Assembly: GCA_026120185.1 (NCBI GenBank) | Contig: JANUWF010001215.1 | Span: 1-64,000, forward strand | DNA: 64,000 nt | Reading direction: 5' to 3' | Origin: Voacanga thouarsii | Lineage: Eukaryota > Streptophyta > Magnoliopsida > Gentianales > Apocynaceae | In this document: positions 20,530 through 32,215 of the stretch, piece after piece | How the letters are laid out: each line of letters begins with the position of its first letter | Position numbering within the stretch: position 1 is the stretch's first letter | The notes under the pieces: model-generated | What the model was told of the DNA's origin: nothing | Databases searched by the model: none | Seen by the model: the letters and a program-made list of their open reading frames with translations, nothing else | Made by a program: the position numbers and the translations under genes

Positions 20530-23500
20530 TGTAACACCCCACTACTACGTACCCTAAAAGGGCAAGGATGTCACCCTGTCCCGTAGGACAAGAGGTCTTT
20601 AAAACGAGGTATAAATACAAAGGCGACCTCAAAAGAATCAACTTAGATAAAAAAAAAAAAAAAACGCTTATTACCTCCAGCTCAAATTAGAGCAATACGA
20701 AATAAAACAAATATCGTTCAGAAGCTTAAACAACAATTGTCTCCTAGAGCACAATGGAACAAAAAGAACAAAAGATTCAACTATCACATGCCTCGCTAGC
20801 TTACCATAATCTATCTCCTGAAAACATGATATAAAATAGTGTGAGATTAAATCTCAGTAAGTCCTGTGCGTGCACATGGTGTTTTAAACAGTACGTGTAT
20901 GCATAGTGTAAAACATTTGTAGAAACATTTGGCAAGTCATAAATAATCTCTTTTTGCAAGGAGTGGGTTTTCTCATAATCACGTTTTATACAAAACAAAT
21001 CATCCACTTGAGTTAACAGTCATGTCACCACACGTTGGGCTCCATGAGAACAAAATGGTCAAGGTGCCATACTTTGTTCACCAAGACAGGTCAAGGCACC
21101 ACACTTTGTGTACCGAGACAGGATCAAATTACCACACATTGGGCGTTCTGATCAAGGTGAGTGTACAGCTCACCGGGTGAGATAGTCCTCTTTCTCTACA
21201 CCCAACAAAACTATACGGGTGTCCATGTCAGGAAAATAAACAATACCTTTCAGGTAAAAATGCTAGCTCGGACCGGCCTGACCACCCAATACTGTCACCT
21301 TTTCAAGTAGAGCTTATCTTCTGGAGATGGCCTCCTGCCAGAAGACTTACTCAAGTTCTCCAAGACTAGTATTGTTAGCCTACTCTTATTGAGTACTCAA
21401 GGAACATATTCGTCAATTCCTGATTCACAACATTTCCAAACCTTGGCTTTGTATAACGTGGTTTTTCTCTAAAAGAGTTTTTCTAAAAATTTAGGAAAAG
21501 AATAGTTTTCTTGATAAAATCGTTAGTTTGACAAAACCGTTTAAAGAATAAATACCCACATTTACAACCCAAGCAAACATAGCTCACAATAGCTTCACAA
21601 AGCTTTACAACATAGACTTGCCATCATAACAGTTAACAAAAGAGTTTATGCAAGACTTACCATCACAACATTTAACAAAAGAGTTTATGCAAGGACTTAC
21701 TTGATATGCCTCAGATAAATAATACAAAATCACAGCTTGCTTCCTTCAAATACCCTCTTGATCTAGAATCACATAATATCATGATCAGGGTCTCAATCGA
21801 TTCAAACATGCATTAAACTCATTTATTCCCATAGCAAATCATGATCCATTATCTAACTTCAAATAAATCATCTAATCCTCAAAGCACATACACTATGATC
21901 ATTTATCCATCAAAGACATGAATAATATGTTAAAAAGGTCTCGACTTGACCATCACAACTCATATCCATCATCCACTATATTAAACCATAATTTTGACAT
22001 CAAGGGTAAGTATTCCCTTACCTTGCAACAATCGGGTTAGCAAGATCTCAATGCTCCTATGGTGATCGTCCTGAGTTCGCTTGATTGGAAGAGAAAAGCT
22101 ACCTTCTTTCCTTCCTTTTTATTGAAAATAAATAGAAGGGATGAAATCAGCCTTTAGGTGGCGTAATTCAAGGGAAGAAAGGAGAAGAATTGATGGAAGA
22201 AAGGAATTAAGAGGTTGAGATGGTTTTTGCTTACCTTAGAGGGTGATCGGTTTTTGCTAGGTATTTCTCTTAAGATTTTTGAAAATTGCTATGGAGTTCT
22301 TACTGGAATTTTTCATGTAGAATAGAGAGGGTAGTTGGCTACTATGCTTTAGGGTTAGAGAAGATTGGTTTGGGGTTAGATGGTGGTGTTTAGAAAGACT
22401 CTTAATTGCTTTAGGTTTCTTGGACAGCAAGGGCGAACATTGTAGCTTATGGTGTGCCTTATTGCTGCCGACTTTGGGAGGGTTTAAGGGAGAAAATATT
22501 CTGTAATTTGCTTCTTTGTTCTGGCCAAAATATTTCTCAATGGAAGGACAGAATGTGTTTAGAATTTTGGACCAAACAAAGAAGAGTTTGAGAAGGTTTG
22601 AAGAGCTGAAATTTCTGTATGTGTGCAGTGGTTTTGCTGTATGAAATTGCTGAACAATAAGAGGAGAAATTCTGGTCTGTTGTAGCTGTGGTTCTGCCGC
22701 AATTTTTAGAGAAAAGATGACGGTTTTAGGCATAAAAAAATGGCTTGATCAACTGAGGATTCTGGTGTGTTTTGGTGTGCAGAATTTCGTTTTGTGTAAG
22801 AGTGCAAGTTGGCCGAAATTCCTGTGCAATGCTGGCCGAAAATCTATAGTTTTTTGGAGATCAAAATCTGGTTTTGTGCCACTAAGGTAATCTGAATTTA
22901 TGAGGGGTGTTCTAGATGTTTTGAGTTAGGGTTTGGAGAGTTGGATTGCACCTAGAAGTGCTGGAATTTTCGGACAGCTTGTGCTTGCACAAGGCTGCTG
23001 AATTTCAGCTAGTAAAAGGTAGCAAAACCTAGTTAAATTAGGATTGAAATAAAATCTGATTTGCTAAAGGATTTCGGATAAGATTTCCTAACTTTGGAAG
23101 AGTTTAAGTTGAGCTAAAATTCCTTCAAGAAGTGGCAGCACTAGCTAGAAAATTTTCTAGAATTTTAGCTAAAGTTCGAGGTTTAAAATCAACAAGGTTT
23201 CCTACTAGAAGAATGACTCTTTATTTCCAACTATCTATTGCAAGCTCTAGCAAGTTGAAATCAAACTAAAATTGTAATTATTCAGCTAGAGTTTCCAAAA
23301 ATCCAAGGGAATAAAAGCTGAAAATACAAGTGAACTTTATTCACATCAAAGCCCTTCATTTTAGGAAATAAATATGGAGACTTATTTCCTTGGAATAATG
23401 GCACTAAAATTTCTCTAGGATATCTAGATCCTTTTCGGCCAAGACATGAAAAAGTCTAAGGAAAGGAACTTTTAAGAAGAGAAACTAAGAATCACAAAAG

Positions 23501-23811
23501 GTAGGATTCGAACTCGAGTCACCAGAGGAAATCACCAACCTCCCGCTATTCCAATGCTACTCCACATTAACAATTCTCTAAGAAATTCTTTCCACCTTAT
23601 TCTCATCCTTCCATATCCTCGACCATACCTCACTTAACCAAATCTTTAACAACACCATTATTTCACACCAATCAATTCAAATGCAAGGACAACTTTAAAA
23701 TTCACATATATCCATGCAAAAATGATTTTAAGCTACCATAAAAAATGCAAAATGCTATGCAATGCATGACTTTTCCCTATAGTCAAAGGTGGTTTTGGGC
23801 GGGGTATTACA
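20530..23811 (-). repeat. A2 5' LTR (family A)
   Basis: 3282 bases, from TGTAACACCCC (plus-strand view) to GGGGTATTACA. More diverged from the A1 LTRs than those are from each other. It contains the palindrome at 21389-21400, the ACGTGTGG array at 21000-21145 (complement), the tandem repeat near 21600-21700 and a B-box-like motif at 23504-23515 (complement). A 158-codon sense frame at 22257-22733 is an extended version of the LTR frame seen in the other copies. Confidence 0.93.
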
Positions 23812-24653
23812 ATCTTAGCCCCAAGCTAGTCGCCAGCTTGGGCATTTTATGCTAAAGCTAGCTACTAGCTTTTATAAAGCCGACTGCTGACTTAAGCCTT
23901 ACACAAAAAAAATAAAATAAAATAAAATTCTGACCTTTTCTTTTTCCTTTCTGGAAATAATTTCTAATTTGTTCCTTTTCGTCTTACATAGTAAAATCTA
24001 GAAAATAAAAAAAATGCAGATCTAAGGTTTTTTTTCTCGATTTCTTCCAGAAATAATTTTTGTATTTTTCTTTCGTATTTTTTTACTAGATTTAATTAAC
24101 ATAAAACAAATTAACACTGGAATAGATTTTAGTATTCAATATACTCAACGAACAAAAATCACTAAAACCTTTTTTTTCTTTACACTATACCGTAAACAAT
24201 TTCTGTATGTATATATTTTTAGTTTAGTTCCAATAGTCACAAAACCAATTTTGATCAATTTAGTTCAAAAAAAAAAAAAATTAACACGTATTAATTTGAA
24301 TGATCCATATCAAAATTGAATTTTTGTTTACTAAACCAAAACTAATGCTTTTAAGGGTTTCATAAATCCTCTATTGTTTATTTCCAAAACAAAATAGGCA
24401 ATTGTTCAGTGAAGAACAAGAGACTATCGAAAATGACTTCGTTTTGCACACAAAAAATTTCCCAAATCCCTACTGTAAAAAAAATTACAATAATATGTAT
24501 GCAAAACCAACATGTAAAGAAAACGTTGTTTTCAAGAAACCAAAATAATTGTGAAACAATTTCACAGACCCATACATGAAACTATTTTCACAAATCGCAA
24601 AAATTCTTGAAATAATTTTAATTGATACAGACCTATAAAATCATATACGAGAT
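23812..24653 (-). other. Leader remnant of a minus-strand copia-type element (family C)
   Basis: A/T-rich, with no coding potential seen. It ends at a primer site (24654-24665) and LTR, so it should be the untranslated leader of a minus-strand element cut by the A2 insertion at 23811. A hairpin at 23820-23842 (CCCAAGCT, 7-base loop, AGCTTGGG) lies near its left end. Confidence 0.6.
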
Positions 24654-24665
24654 AGCTCTAATACC
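24654..24665 (-). other. Primer-binding site of family-C element
   Basis: Complement reads TGGTATTAGAGC, the methionine-tRNA primer form also used by copia-1 at 50892-50903. Confidence 0.8.
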
Positions 24666-24670
24666 ATTAT

Positions 24671-26425
24671 TGGATTTTGATCATGCAATATCAAATAATA
24701 CACACCAGAAACTAATACGAATTCCACTCAATTGGATCACTTGTATGTAATTAAATGGGTCAAGGGAGAAGAGAAAATTTTATATTAGCTAAATAATGTA
24801 GCTTTTAAAAATATTCTCCCACGAAATTCTTCCAAAAATTTGTCCATGCCATGTGTCACCAAAATTCCAAGTGTAGGAATTTCTCTAATCATATCCACAT
24901 GAAGAACTGTACTCAACAAGCACCAAGAACCGATGCCAGGGGGTTTATTATGTAGCATATGTAGGGTATATTTTTTTTCAGAAGATTAAAAAAAAAGGTT
25001 TGTTTTTCTTTTCAAAATAAAAGCTACAGAATGGTATATCTATTCCAACGCATGTATGTATCCACACACACACACACACACACAAAATCTAGCAAAAACC
25101 ACGAATCCGTATGTTTTGTTTCCTAAACCTTTTAGGAACCGATTAAAGCCTTTTTTTTTAATTATTGTAGGCTTTGGTTTCAAAAAATTGTAATTTTAAG
25201 AGATAAAGTTTTACCAATTATAATTTGGCCCCCAACAATTATAGCAACTTCATAATTAGACCATAAAATTATTTTTTCCCAAAATAGCATATAATATTAT
25301 CCTATAATATCTTAAGTACCAATCTCTCTATTGTGTGGACCTATTAGGTTTTCTTGTCTACTAGTAGCAAAATATAAATTAATTCTAATAACTATGGAAT
25401 TAATAATCCTTAATAATCATAACTAACTTATTAATTCTAATTAGGAGCAATTTATAATTCTCTAATTAATAAATTCATATTTAGCATATCAAAAGTAGCA
25501 TCTAGCAATGCATCATAATCACCTAAAAGTCTAGAAAGTCAAGTGGCTTTCAATAGAAAAATATCAGTTCAATAAACACTTTTCATCGTAGTATATCTCA
25601 TTTGGTTTAGAGTATGGAGTTAGTGACAGCTGCCACTAGAATATAATTAATTTTAATCCGAATTTATTAGTACTTGATCTATAATACATTACTTAACATG
25701 TTTATCAATTTGGATCTATTTCCATTATATAGTCACCTTGGCCAAAGACCTCTGGAGTAATGATCCTATATAGTGGCCATGAGATATACACCCCAACTAT
25801 TAGGAGTGATGAATTCTTTACTAACTCACTCAACTACTTTTTTTACTTTATATTATACCTAATATCTGTCCTATATATGGTCCTTGATAAGACTCCAAAG
25901 ATTCGAATCAAAGTACCATTCTCAACAAACAAAGTACTTTGGAGATCTTAAGTTTAAGGATATTTGTGCATTTACTATAATAAGATTCTATCACTAGTAC
26001 TAAATAGTTATACATTTGATTATCTCATAGCTAGGTCATCCAATATACCTGTTCATGTAACAAGCATCCACGCGTTAACTTTGGGTATCATCATAGCTAG
26101 AGATGTAAGAATTGCCGCTTGATCTAATTAAGAAGTCTAGTTGTGCTAGTCTTGGTGCAATAATGATGTATCATCTCATCAATACTATGACTAAGGATGG
26201 TTTAAGCATAAGTATTTCTTAGTGTAGTCGGAATCTCATACCATGAACTCTATTATGATTTTCTTAGCACTGTACATTATGTTAGAGACTTTATCTATCT
26301 ATTTTACATGCACACACATATGAAACAATGAAATTGAAAGATAAAGAGTTTCTTTATTGGATAAATGTGCAAAATACATTGTTCAAATAGATTGGTTCTC
26401 AGACATAACTCTAATAAAACCATAT
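24671..26425 (-). repeat. Family-C LTR (copia-type), minus strand
   Basis: Starts a few bases after the primer site (TGGATTTTG). Its right half is colinear, in inverse orientation, with 56980-57430: both share the run around ACTAAATAGTTAT, GTCATCCAATA and GACTTTATCTAT. The right end (~26425) is diverged and approximate. A 22-base CA repeat lies at 25063-25084. Contains no gene; the open stretch at 25760-25951 is LTR sequence. Confidence 0.7.
25063..25084. repeat. (CA)11 microsatellite
   Basis: Uninterrupted CA dinucleotides inside the family-C LTR. Confidence 0.95.
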
Positions 26426-28224
26426 CCAGGCCATGATGCAGCCCTAAAACCGACCCACAAATTATGGACAAGCCGTAACTGGCCTAGTCATGCTGCGGTT
26501 GGCTTTTGTCCATGCTATAGTCTTGGCTGACTATGAGTAGCTAGGGTTAGCTTTGGTTCACATTAAAGCCATCCCTAGCTTGCTATAGCCTCTACCAACC
26601 ACCTCTTGAACTTAAGCTTCAGCGCATTATTTTCTCCTTTCTTTCTTTATGAATTTCCTCCATTTTCTCACTAGATTTCTAGCATTGATCAGGCACCATC
26701 ATTGTTACATATTTCAATAGATTATATTTAAAAATAATACCAATCACCTATACCTTCCAAAGCGAGGTGTACACGAGTTCTATGGAAAAGCAAATGACAA
26801 TAGATGCAAGTGTCTATACCTTCGCATGCCTTCACTGCACACAATAGATTAGATTTCATCTTATATTCGAAATACTTCTTAATGAAAATCTAAAAGGTAG
26901 AGATCAGGCACCTGGCTTACCTCAGAAAATCTCAAGGCATGAGACCTTAACAATGCAGCAGGCTATCCGCCTTCCCTAGAAAAGATAGACCAACAATGCC
27001 TTGCTAAACCAGAGAGTTCATTTGTTTATAGAAAAGAAGAAGGGTAATTAGCCTTATGATTTGACCAAGAAGAAAGAAGGAAAAGATGAGAATAGAAAGG
27101 AAAAGAGTGAATCAAATTACCTTGAAAGAATGTGTTTCATTTGCTTTTGTGAAAAATAAACCATGTAATGTGGTCAAAAAGAATAGTAGATGAGAAGAGA
27201 AAGCTTTTGTGACTATTGATGGAGCTGCAATAAATTGTCAAATGTTGGTGTTGTTTTGGTATTCTAGTCTAGATATGAGAGTGTGTATGTTTTTTAGGCC
27301 CAAGGGTAACTATGATTTTGTGTTTCGGTTTTGTTTGGTGAGTATGGGTGCTGGGCAAAATTTGTACTTGTGTATGTGTTCTTGCTTTGTTTTTACGGGT
27401 TTAGGGAGTATAGTGGCCAAAAATATGCAAGGGTTTAGGGTGTAGAAGGTTTGGTTGAGTAGACGTTTAAATAGGTTTCAATACTATATATGAAGGAGAG
27501 ATAAAGGCCAAGTGTTTGAATGTGTAAAGGTTTATTTCTTTGCTTCAACCTTTTGGATGAAGAAAGAAGAAGAAAAACACTGCTTTCTTTTTTGTTCAAG
27601 ACTGGCCGAAAATCAGGCAAGAGTTGCTCCTATATTGGCTGAAAATGAGAAAAGAAAAAAAAAGAGAAATGATGGTTGTATTTTTGTTCTAGAGCTAGTA
27701 GGCCAAATGAGAGAGGGAGGGAAGAAATATGAGTTTTGTAGTGGGAGAGAAAAGTGTTTAAGCTAAAGTAAAATTCTGATTTTTAGGAGATAATATTGGG
27801 GGTAATAAATATTGAGATTTATCTCTAAATCTTGGGTATTATCCATTAGTTAGTTTAGAAATCCTGCTAGGGTTCAAAAACCCCTATCAATGGCGGCTAG
27901 GATCTCCCAAAAAAAAAAAAAAGGAATTTGGATGTTAAAAAGTGAAGGGAAATTTCAAAAGAAGATAAATGTTATTTTAATAGAAATAAAAATCAAATTT
28001 TGTTTTAATCTTGCATTTTAATACTTCAAAAATTAATTTATGGGAACTTTATCTGTTAAAATGGAAATTATCTTGGATAAATATTCCTATTATTGGTAAA
28101 TTAAAAATTAGATAGTAGATATTATTTTGAAGATAAAGTTTTAGATTTTAAGTAGATAATTCCATAAAAGATAATTATAATATAAATTAAACTAGAACAC
28201 AAAATTTCTGGTTTTTATCTCTTA
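26426..28224. other. Unresolved noncoding transposon-like stretch
   Basis: No gene is supported. Parts around 26745-26840 resemble the leader/LTR junction of copia-1 on the minus strand (CCTATACCTTCCAAA, ATACCTTCGCATGCC), and 27400-27900 has the GGCCGAAAAT wording common in the LTRs here. It is probably a diverged copia LTR or leader, but I cannot set borders. Open stretches at 27209-27445 and 27512-27766 lack recognisable motifs. Confidence 0.45.
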
Positions 28225-29834
28225 ATTTGACCTATTGTGTTTAAGTAAATAATCCATGTGAACAGTGGTCTTTCACAGTAAGGTATGGATCACGAGTTAC
28301 TTAACATATAAACGTTTTTCTTAACTGGTTGATGAGAATGGGAATCTTATCATGTTTAGGTTATTGTGTTATGAATTTCAAATGGGGAATGGCTTACCTT
28401 TAGCCAGTGACTAGTCCACTCACTTCATAGCATGAGCATATTTTGAATACGTAGAACAGGACTAGTACTACTGGTTTCTAAAAATACTATTTAAAAGAAA
28501 CTCAGACTATTACTGCTACAATGTAGACCAATTCTCTACCGCTTGAGTTTGAGTTGGTGGTTTGACGAAGCTGGAAGCATGTACATTGATATGCTATAGT
28601 TGAGGTTCTATCGTAGAGCTGATATACTTGTAAGTTGGGTATATGTGACTAGTTAGTTAAGAAAAACTTGTACAAGATAACTTATGTGCTACATCGCCTC
28701 TTGTAACTGTTCGAATGATCAAAATATCTAGGGCCCTAGGGAACATGACTTGGATCTTAGTTTTATGGTAACTCCCTTGGGAAGCAGAAACATTCTAGGT
28801 GTCGTGGATCATTAGACTAGAGGTCAAAAGATGGTAGATGTTTTTTAGAGAGGTGTTAATATATTCTTCCTCTCTAAAATATTTGGCGATGCGTAGAGGG
28901 GTATTTTAGTCATTACACCTGTAGGTCGGAGCCTTTGCTAATGCAGCAATGTCCTTAGGGTCAATTTTTCTTATGCTAATGTTAGGAAATATTTAAAATG
29001 CAAAATACAACTATTTTTATAGAAAGGATATTTTAGTCATTTTAGTAGCTAGGCGATGTGTCTTTTAGTCCTCGGAATAGCCATAAGTCCTGATGGTTTT
29101 GGGTTGAGGGATTGATCTTATATTAAATGGATTTTATTTTATTCGAGTAGCCTGGTTTATTTATTAGGTTAGAATAAAATAAAAATGTCTAAAAAGGGAG
29201 AATTATATATTGTCCCATTTAGGTTATTTAATTAATTTCATTATTGGGCTTCTATTAGTCCAGGAATAATTAAATTAAATTAAAAGGCTTAACCCAATGA
29301 AGTAGGCTATAAATCTATAGGCCTGTTTAATGGCTTAACATGACATGGGCCTTAAGGCTTCTTTGATTTTTGAATGCCTGAATAATACGCTATTATCAAG
29401 GCTATTGGGATTCAATTGAATGTTGGAGTCTTTCACAAAGGCATTGTGGTTTTTCCTTTTCCTCAAGCCTCGCGTCTTTGTTAATAGCAAGAACAGAGAT
29501 GCAAAAAACCTTCTTAATTAGTGCTCAAAAGCATTCAGTCAGAGAAAGGAAGATCATGCTTTTCGTCCATAGCCTTCACTAGGTTTTCAGGCAAAGTTAT
29601 ATTTTGAAAGACAAACGAGTTACGTTGATGCCCAAAAGAAGCCATTGGCTTGTGGGATAACAGTCTAAAGGATCAATCTCAAAACTAAAAGTGATTCAGA
29701 CTGAAGTGCCGGTACCCCTTTGACCAATGAAAGTGCGCAGTGGTATAAATAATTTTGTTACGCTGCTCTTTTGCATGTGCTCTATTTTATTAGCATGCTA
29801 CTGTGCATTTTTGTTTTGCTGTGTTTTTCCTTCA
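28225..29834 (+). repeat. copia-2 5' LTR (left border unresolved)
   Basis: Colinear with 39990-41622 from about TTTAAGTAAATAATCCATG onward and through GGTATGGATCACG. It ends TTCCTTCA next to the primer site. The expected TGTTGGAATG start is not found near 28100. Confidence 0.8.
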
Positions 29835-29836
29835 AG

Positions 29837-29848
29837 TGGTACCAGAGC
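29837..29848 (+). other. copia-2 primer-binding site
   Basis: TGGTACCAGAGC, a one-base variant of the methionine-tRNA primer site. Confidence 0.85.
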
Positions 29849-30478
29849 ATCGCTTATATGGTAATATATGTTACATGTTAGTTAATAAAATCGGTCAGAT
29901 GATTAAAATCAGTGATCCTTCATGTTTTCTGGTATAGGTTGATTCCTCTGTAAGTCTTACGGTTGAGACATAGGAGCACTATAAATGTTTTTTTTTTTTA
30001 AGCTTTCATAGTGTTCGTGTAAGCCTGTAATTAAAGGTGTAGGATTTGTGGATTGTTTTGGATGAGTTTTGGTTGAAATCTATGAAAAAAATCGAGCCTA
30101 AGACGTCTGCAATGCACAGAGGATTTTCAGAAAAGAAGGTCACTATAGTAGCCAAGCCGCAAAGCTGAGCCGCGCTACATTCTGTGAGAGGAGCTGAAGC
30201 CATCCAAGCCAATTGCAGCCGAGCCCGAGTATGTGAAACCCCAGTCAAAACCAACCTTAGAGTAAGGGGGGTTGGGATGCATATCATATTTTATTTCATG
30301 GTTAAATATATTTTCATATCATTTTTATGTATTTTGGATTCGGGTTTTATTGTCTTGAGATCTTGTTGGTGAGTATTGAGTGGGAAGGGCAAAATGGTAA
30401 TTTTTACTTAAGGTGGAAAAAGGGAGATAGCTTGAGGATTAAATAGGAAAATATTTTTAGAGAGGAAATAAGAACAAG

Positions 30479-30551
30479 AGTTGTTGTGGTGTAGTGGTTA
30501 GAGCCTTAGAATTGATTCTTGAGGTCTTGGGTTCAAATTCCATTATTAGAG
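30479..30551 (+). other. tRNA-like sequence in family-B LTR
   Basis: A-box-like TGGTGTAGTGGTTAGAGC (30487-30504) and B-box-like GGGTTCAAATTCC (30529-30541), with the spacing of a real tRNA. The T stem pairs 4 of 5 but the acceptor stem pairs poorly, so this is a tRNA-derived remnant rather than a gene. The other family-B copy has it at 56249-56304 on the minus strand. Confidence 0.6.
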
Positions 30552-32170
30552 CTATAGCATGATTAAATTTTATTTTTGCTTGGGAAGTATCATTGTCGGC
30601 CTTAGTGGTGTTTGGAGTAGGGTAGAGATGTTGTCCTATGAGAGACATGATAGGAGTCTTCAAATCCTACTCTTTTGCTCTACTCAAAATTTCTAAGGGG
30701 AATTCATTTCCTCTTGATCCTTAGTTTTTCCTAATTCTCAATTCATTAGTTTGTTCATTGTGTTCAAGCTAATTTTATTCTAGAAAAATTCCAGCAATGT
30801 GTTGTGGCTTTGAAGGTTCAAAATGTCTTAGTAAAAGACATCATATGGACCAAAACAATGGATGAGGGGGAAAGATTTCAAGTGAATTAAATTCCTTAGT
30901 GAACTTTCTAAAAATTTACTCTAGCTAGGTTCATTTCCCTTTTGTACATAGAACTGAAATTTTTCCAACTTTGTGTGCCTTCAAGGTGTCGAAATTCTTG
31001 ACCATTATTCCCTCCCAAATGCTGCTAGAAAATGGCCCTTTTTATCAGCTTAGAATCTGGATTTTTATGGCCATTTTTGGACTGTACAAAGATGGTGCAA
31101 AACCTGAAAAAAATCCTGTACAAATCGCAGCTTTGGAGGTCCAAAACCAAGCTATTATTTTTCCAGTTTTTGTACAGCACCCTAGCCATGTTTTTCCTCC
31201 ATGAAGTAGGCTGGAAACCAGCCTTGAAATCCCCAGAAATTCCCCGTCAAAGCCTCTGCAAATCACCTGGAAAAGGGCAGCCGAAAACTACCCAGAAAAT
31301 TCCAGCCTTGCAAAAATCTATGCAGTGGTTTTTTTTCCAGCTTTGTTTCCTAATTCTCTCCTAGCCGAAACTCCATCCTTTTTCTGAAAAAACCACCCTT
31401 AAACCTCCATTAACAGAGCTCCATTGTTTTCCTCAAGCTTCTGGATGAAAGGCAGCAATGGCTGTCCGAAAATCTCTCCAACTAATCCCTGCAATGTAGC
31501 TTGATTGGTTTACAAAATTTCAGCCATCTTGTTTAGTAACTTTCCATAAAATCTTACCCCATTGACCAGACATCTTTTTCACCATTGTGCACCTTAATTT
31601 CGGCCATCATAAGCTACCTTGAACCAGCTTTAATTTCTCAAAACAGCTGCTCAACCAGACGGCCATAGTAGACCTTCAAAGCTGTCCAAACAATCAAGAT
31701 ATTCTTAGAATATTTAGTTTCCAAAATCACTTCCTAAAAAAATTCTACCAAGATTGTAACAACTAACCTTTCCTTTTCCCTCTCAAATTAGAGAAAACAT
31801 CCTCCTAAACCCTATAGAATTTTGGCAGCCCTAATTCCATAGAATTTCGGTAGCTACAACATCCATTCTCTCGATTTTTCTTCAGCCACCAAGAACACAC
31901 ACTACACCAAGAACACCTACTACTTGCTTTCACCTAATACACCTTCAAACCACTTCAAACAAAATCTCTAGATTTAGTCTACTCACTGCTGTGAATCCAT
32001 CAACACCATTCTTAACATCAATCTCCACGAATCATCTTGCTACTTTTGGATCAAAAACCAAAAATTTCTATTAAGGTCAAGAACACCTTCAAGGTAAATT
32101 TATTCTAACAACTTCATCTTCTCCAATCTTGATCTCTAGTGAGAGCCTATATGAATAAACATGCTAATGG

Positions 32171-32215
32171 TCTCTCTTTCTCTCTCTCTCTCTCTCTCTC
32201 CCTCTCTCCTTCTCT
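32171..32215. repeat. (TC)n microsatellite in family-B LTR
   Basis: Imperfect CT run. Its counterpart on the complementary strand of the other copy is 54600-54646. Confidence 0.9.

Larger units (their letters stand above)
1..23811 (-). mobile_element. A2: Ty3/gypsy chromovirus, minus strand, interrupted by A1
   Basis: LTR retrotransposon read right to left: 5' LTR 20530-23811, primer site 20517-20527, extra acidic frame, gag, protease, RT, RNaseH, integrase and chromodomain, polypurine tract 14711-14726, then a 3' LTR made of 14624-14710 plus 1-2061 and truncated by the window edge. A1 and one copy of the AAAAT duplication (2062-14623) split that 3' LTR about 90 bases from its inner end. The base composition and chromodomain tail suggest the Tekay/Del lineage. 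All coding parts are broken. The target duplication cannot be checked because the left end is missing; the five bases after the right end are ATCTT. Confidence 0.92.

Noticed and set aside
26426..28224. Host gene or intron remnant
   Set aside because: No codon structure or domain; wording resembles the surrounding LTRs and leaders, so treated as unresolved transposon DNA.
30479..30551. A functional tRNA gene
   Set aside because: The boxes and spacing fit, but the acceptor stem pairs poorly and the other LTR copy differs in the anticodon region; kept only as tRNA-like.
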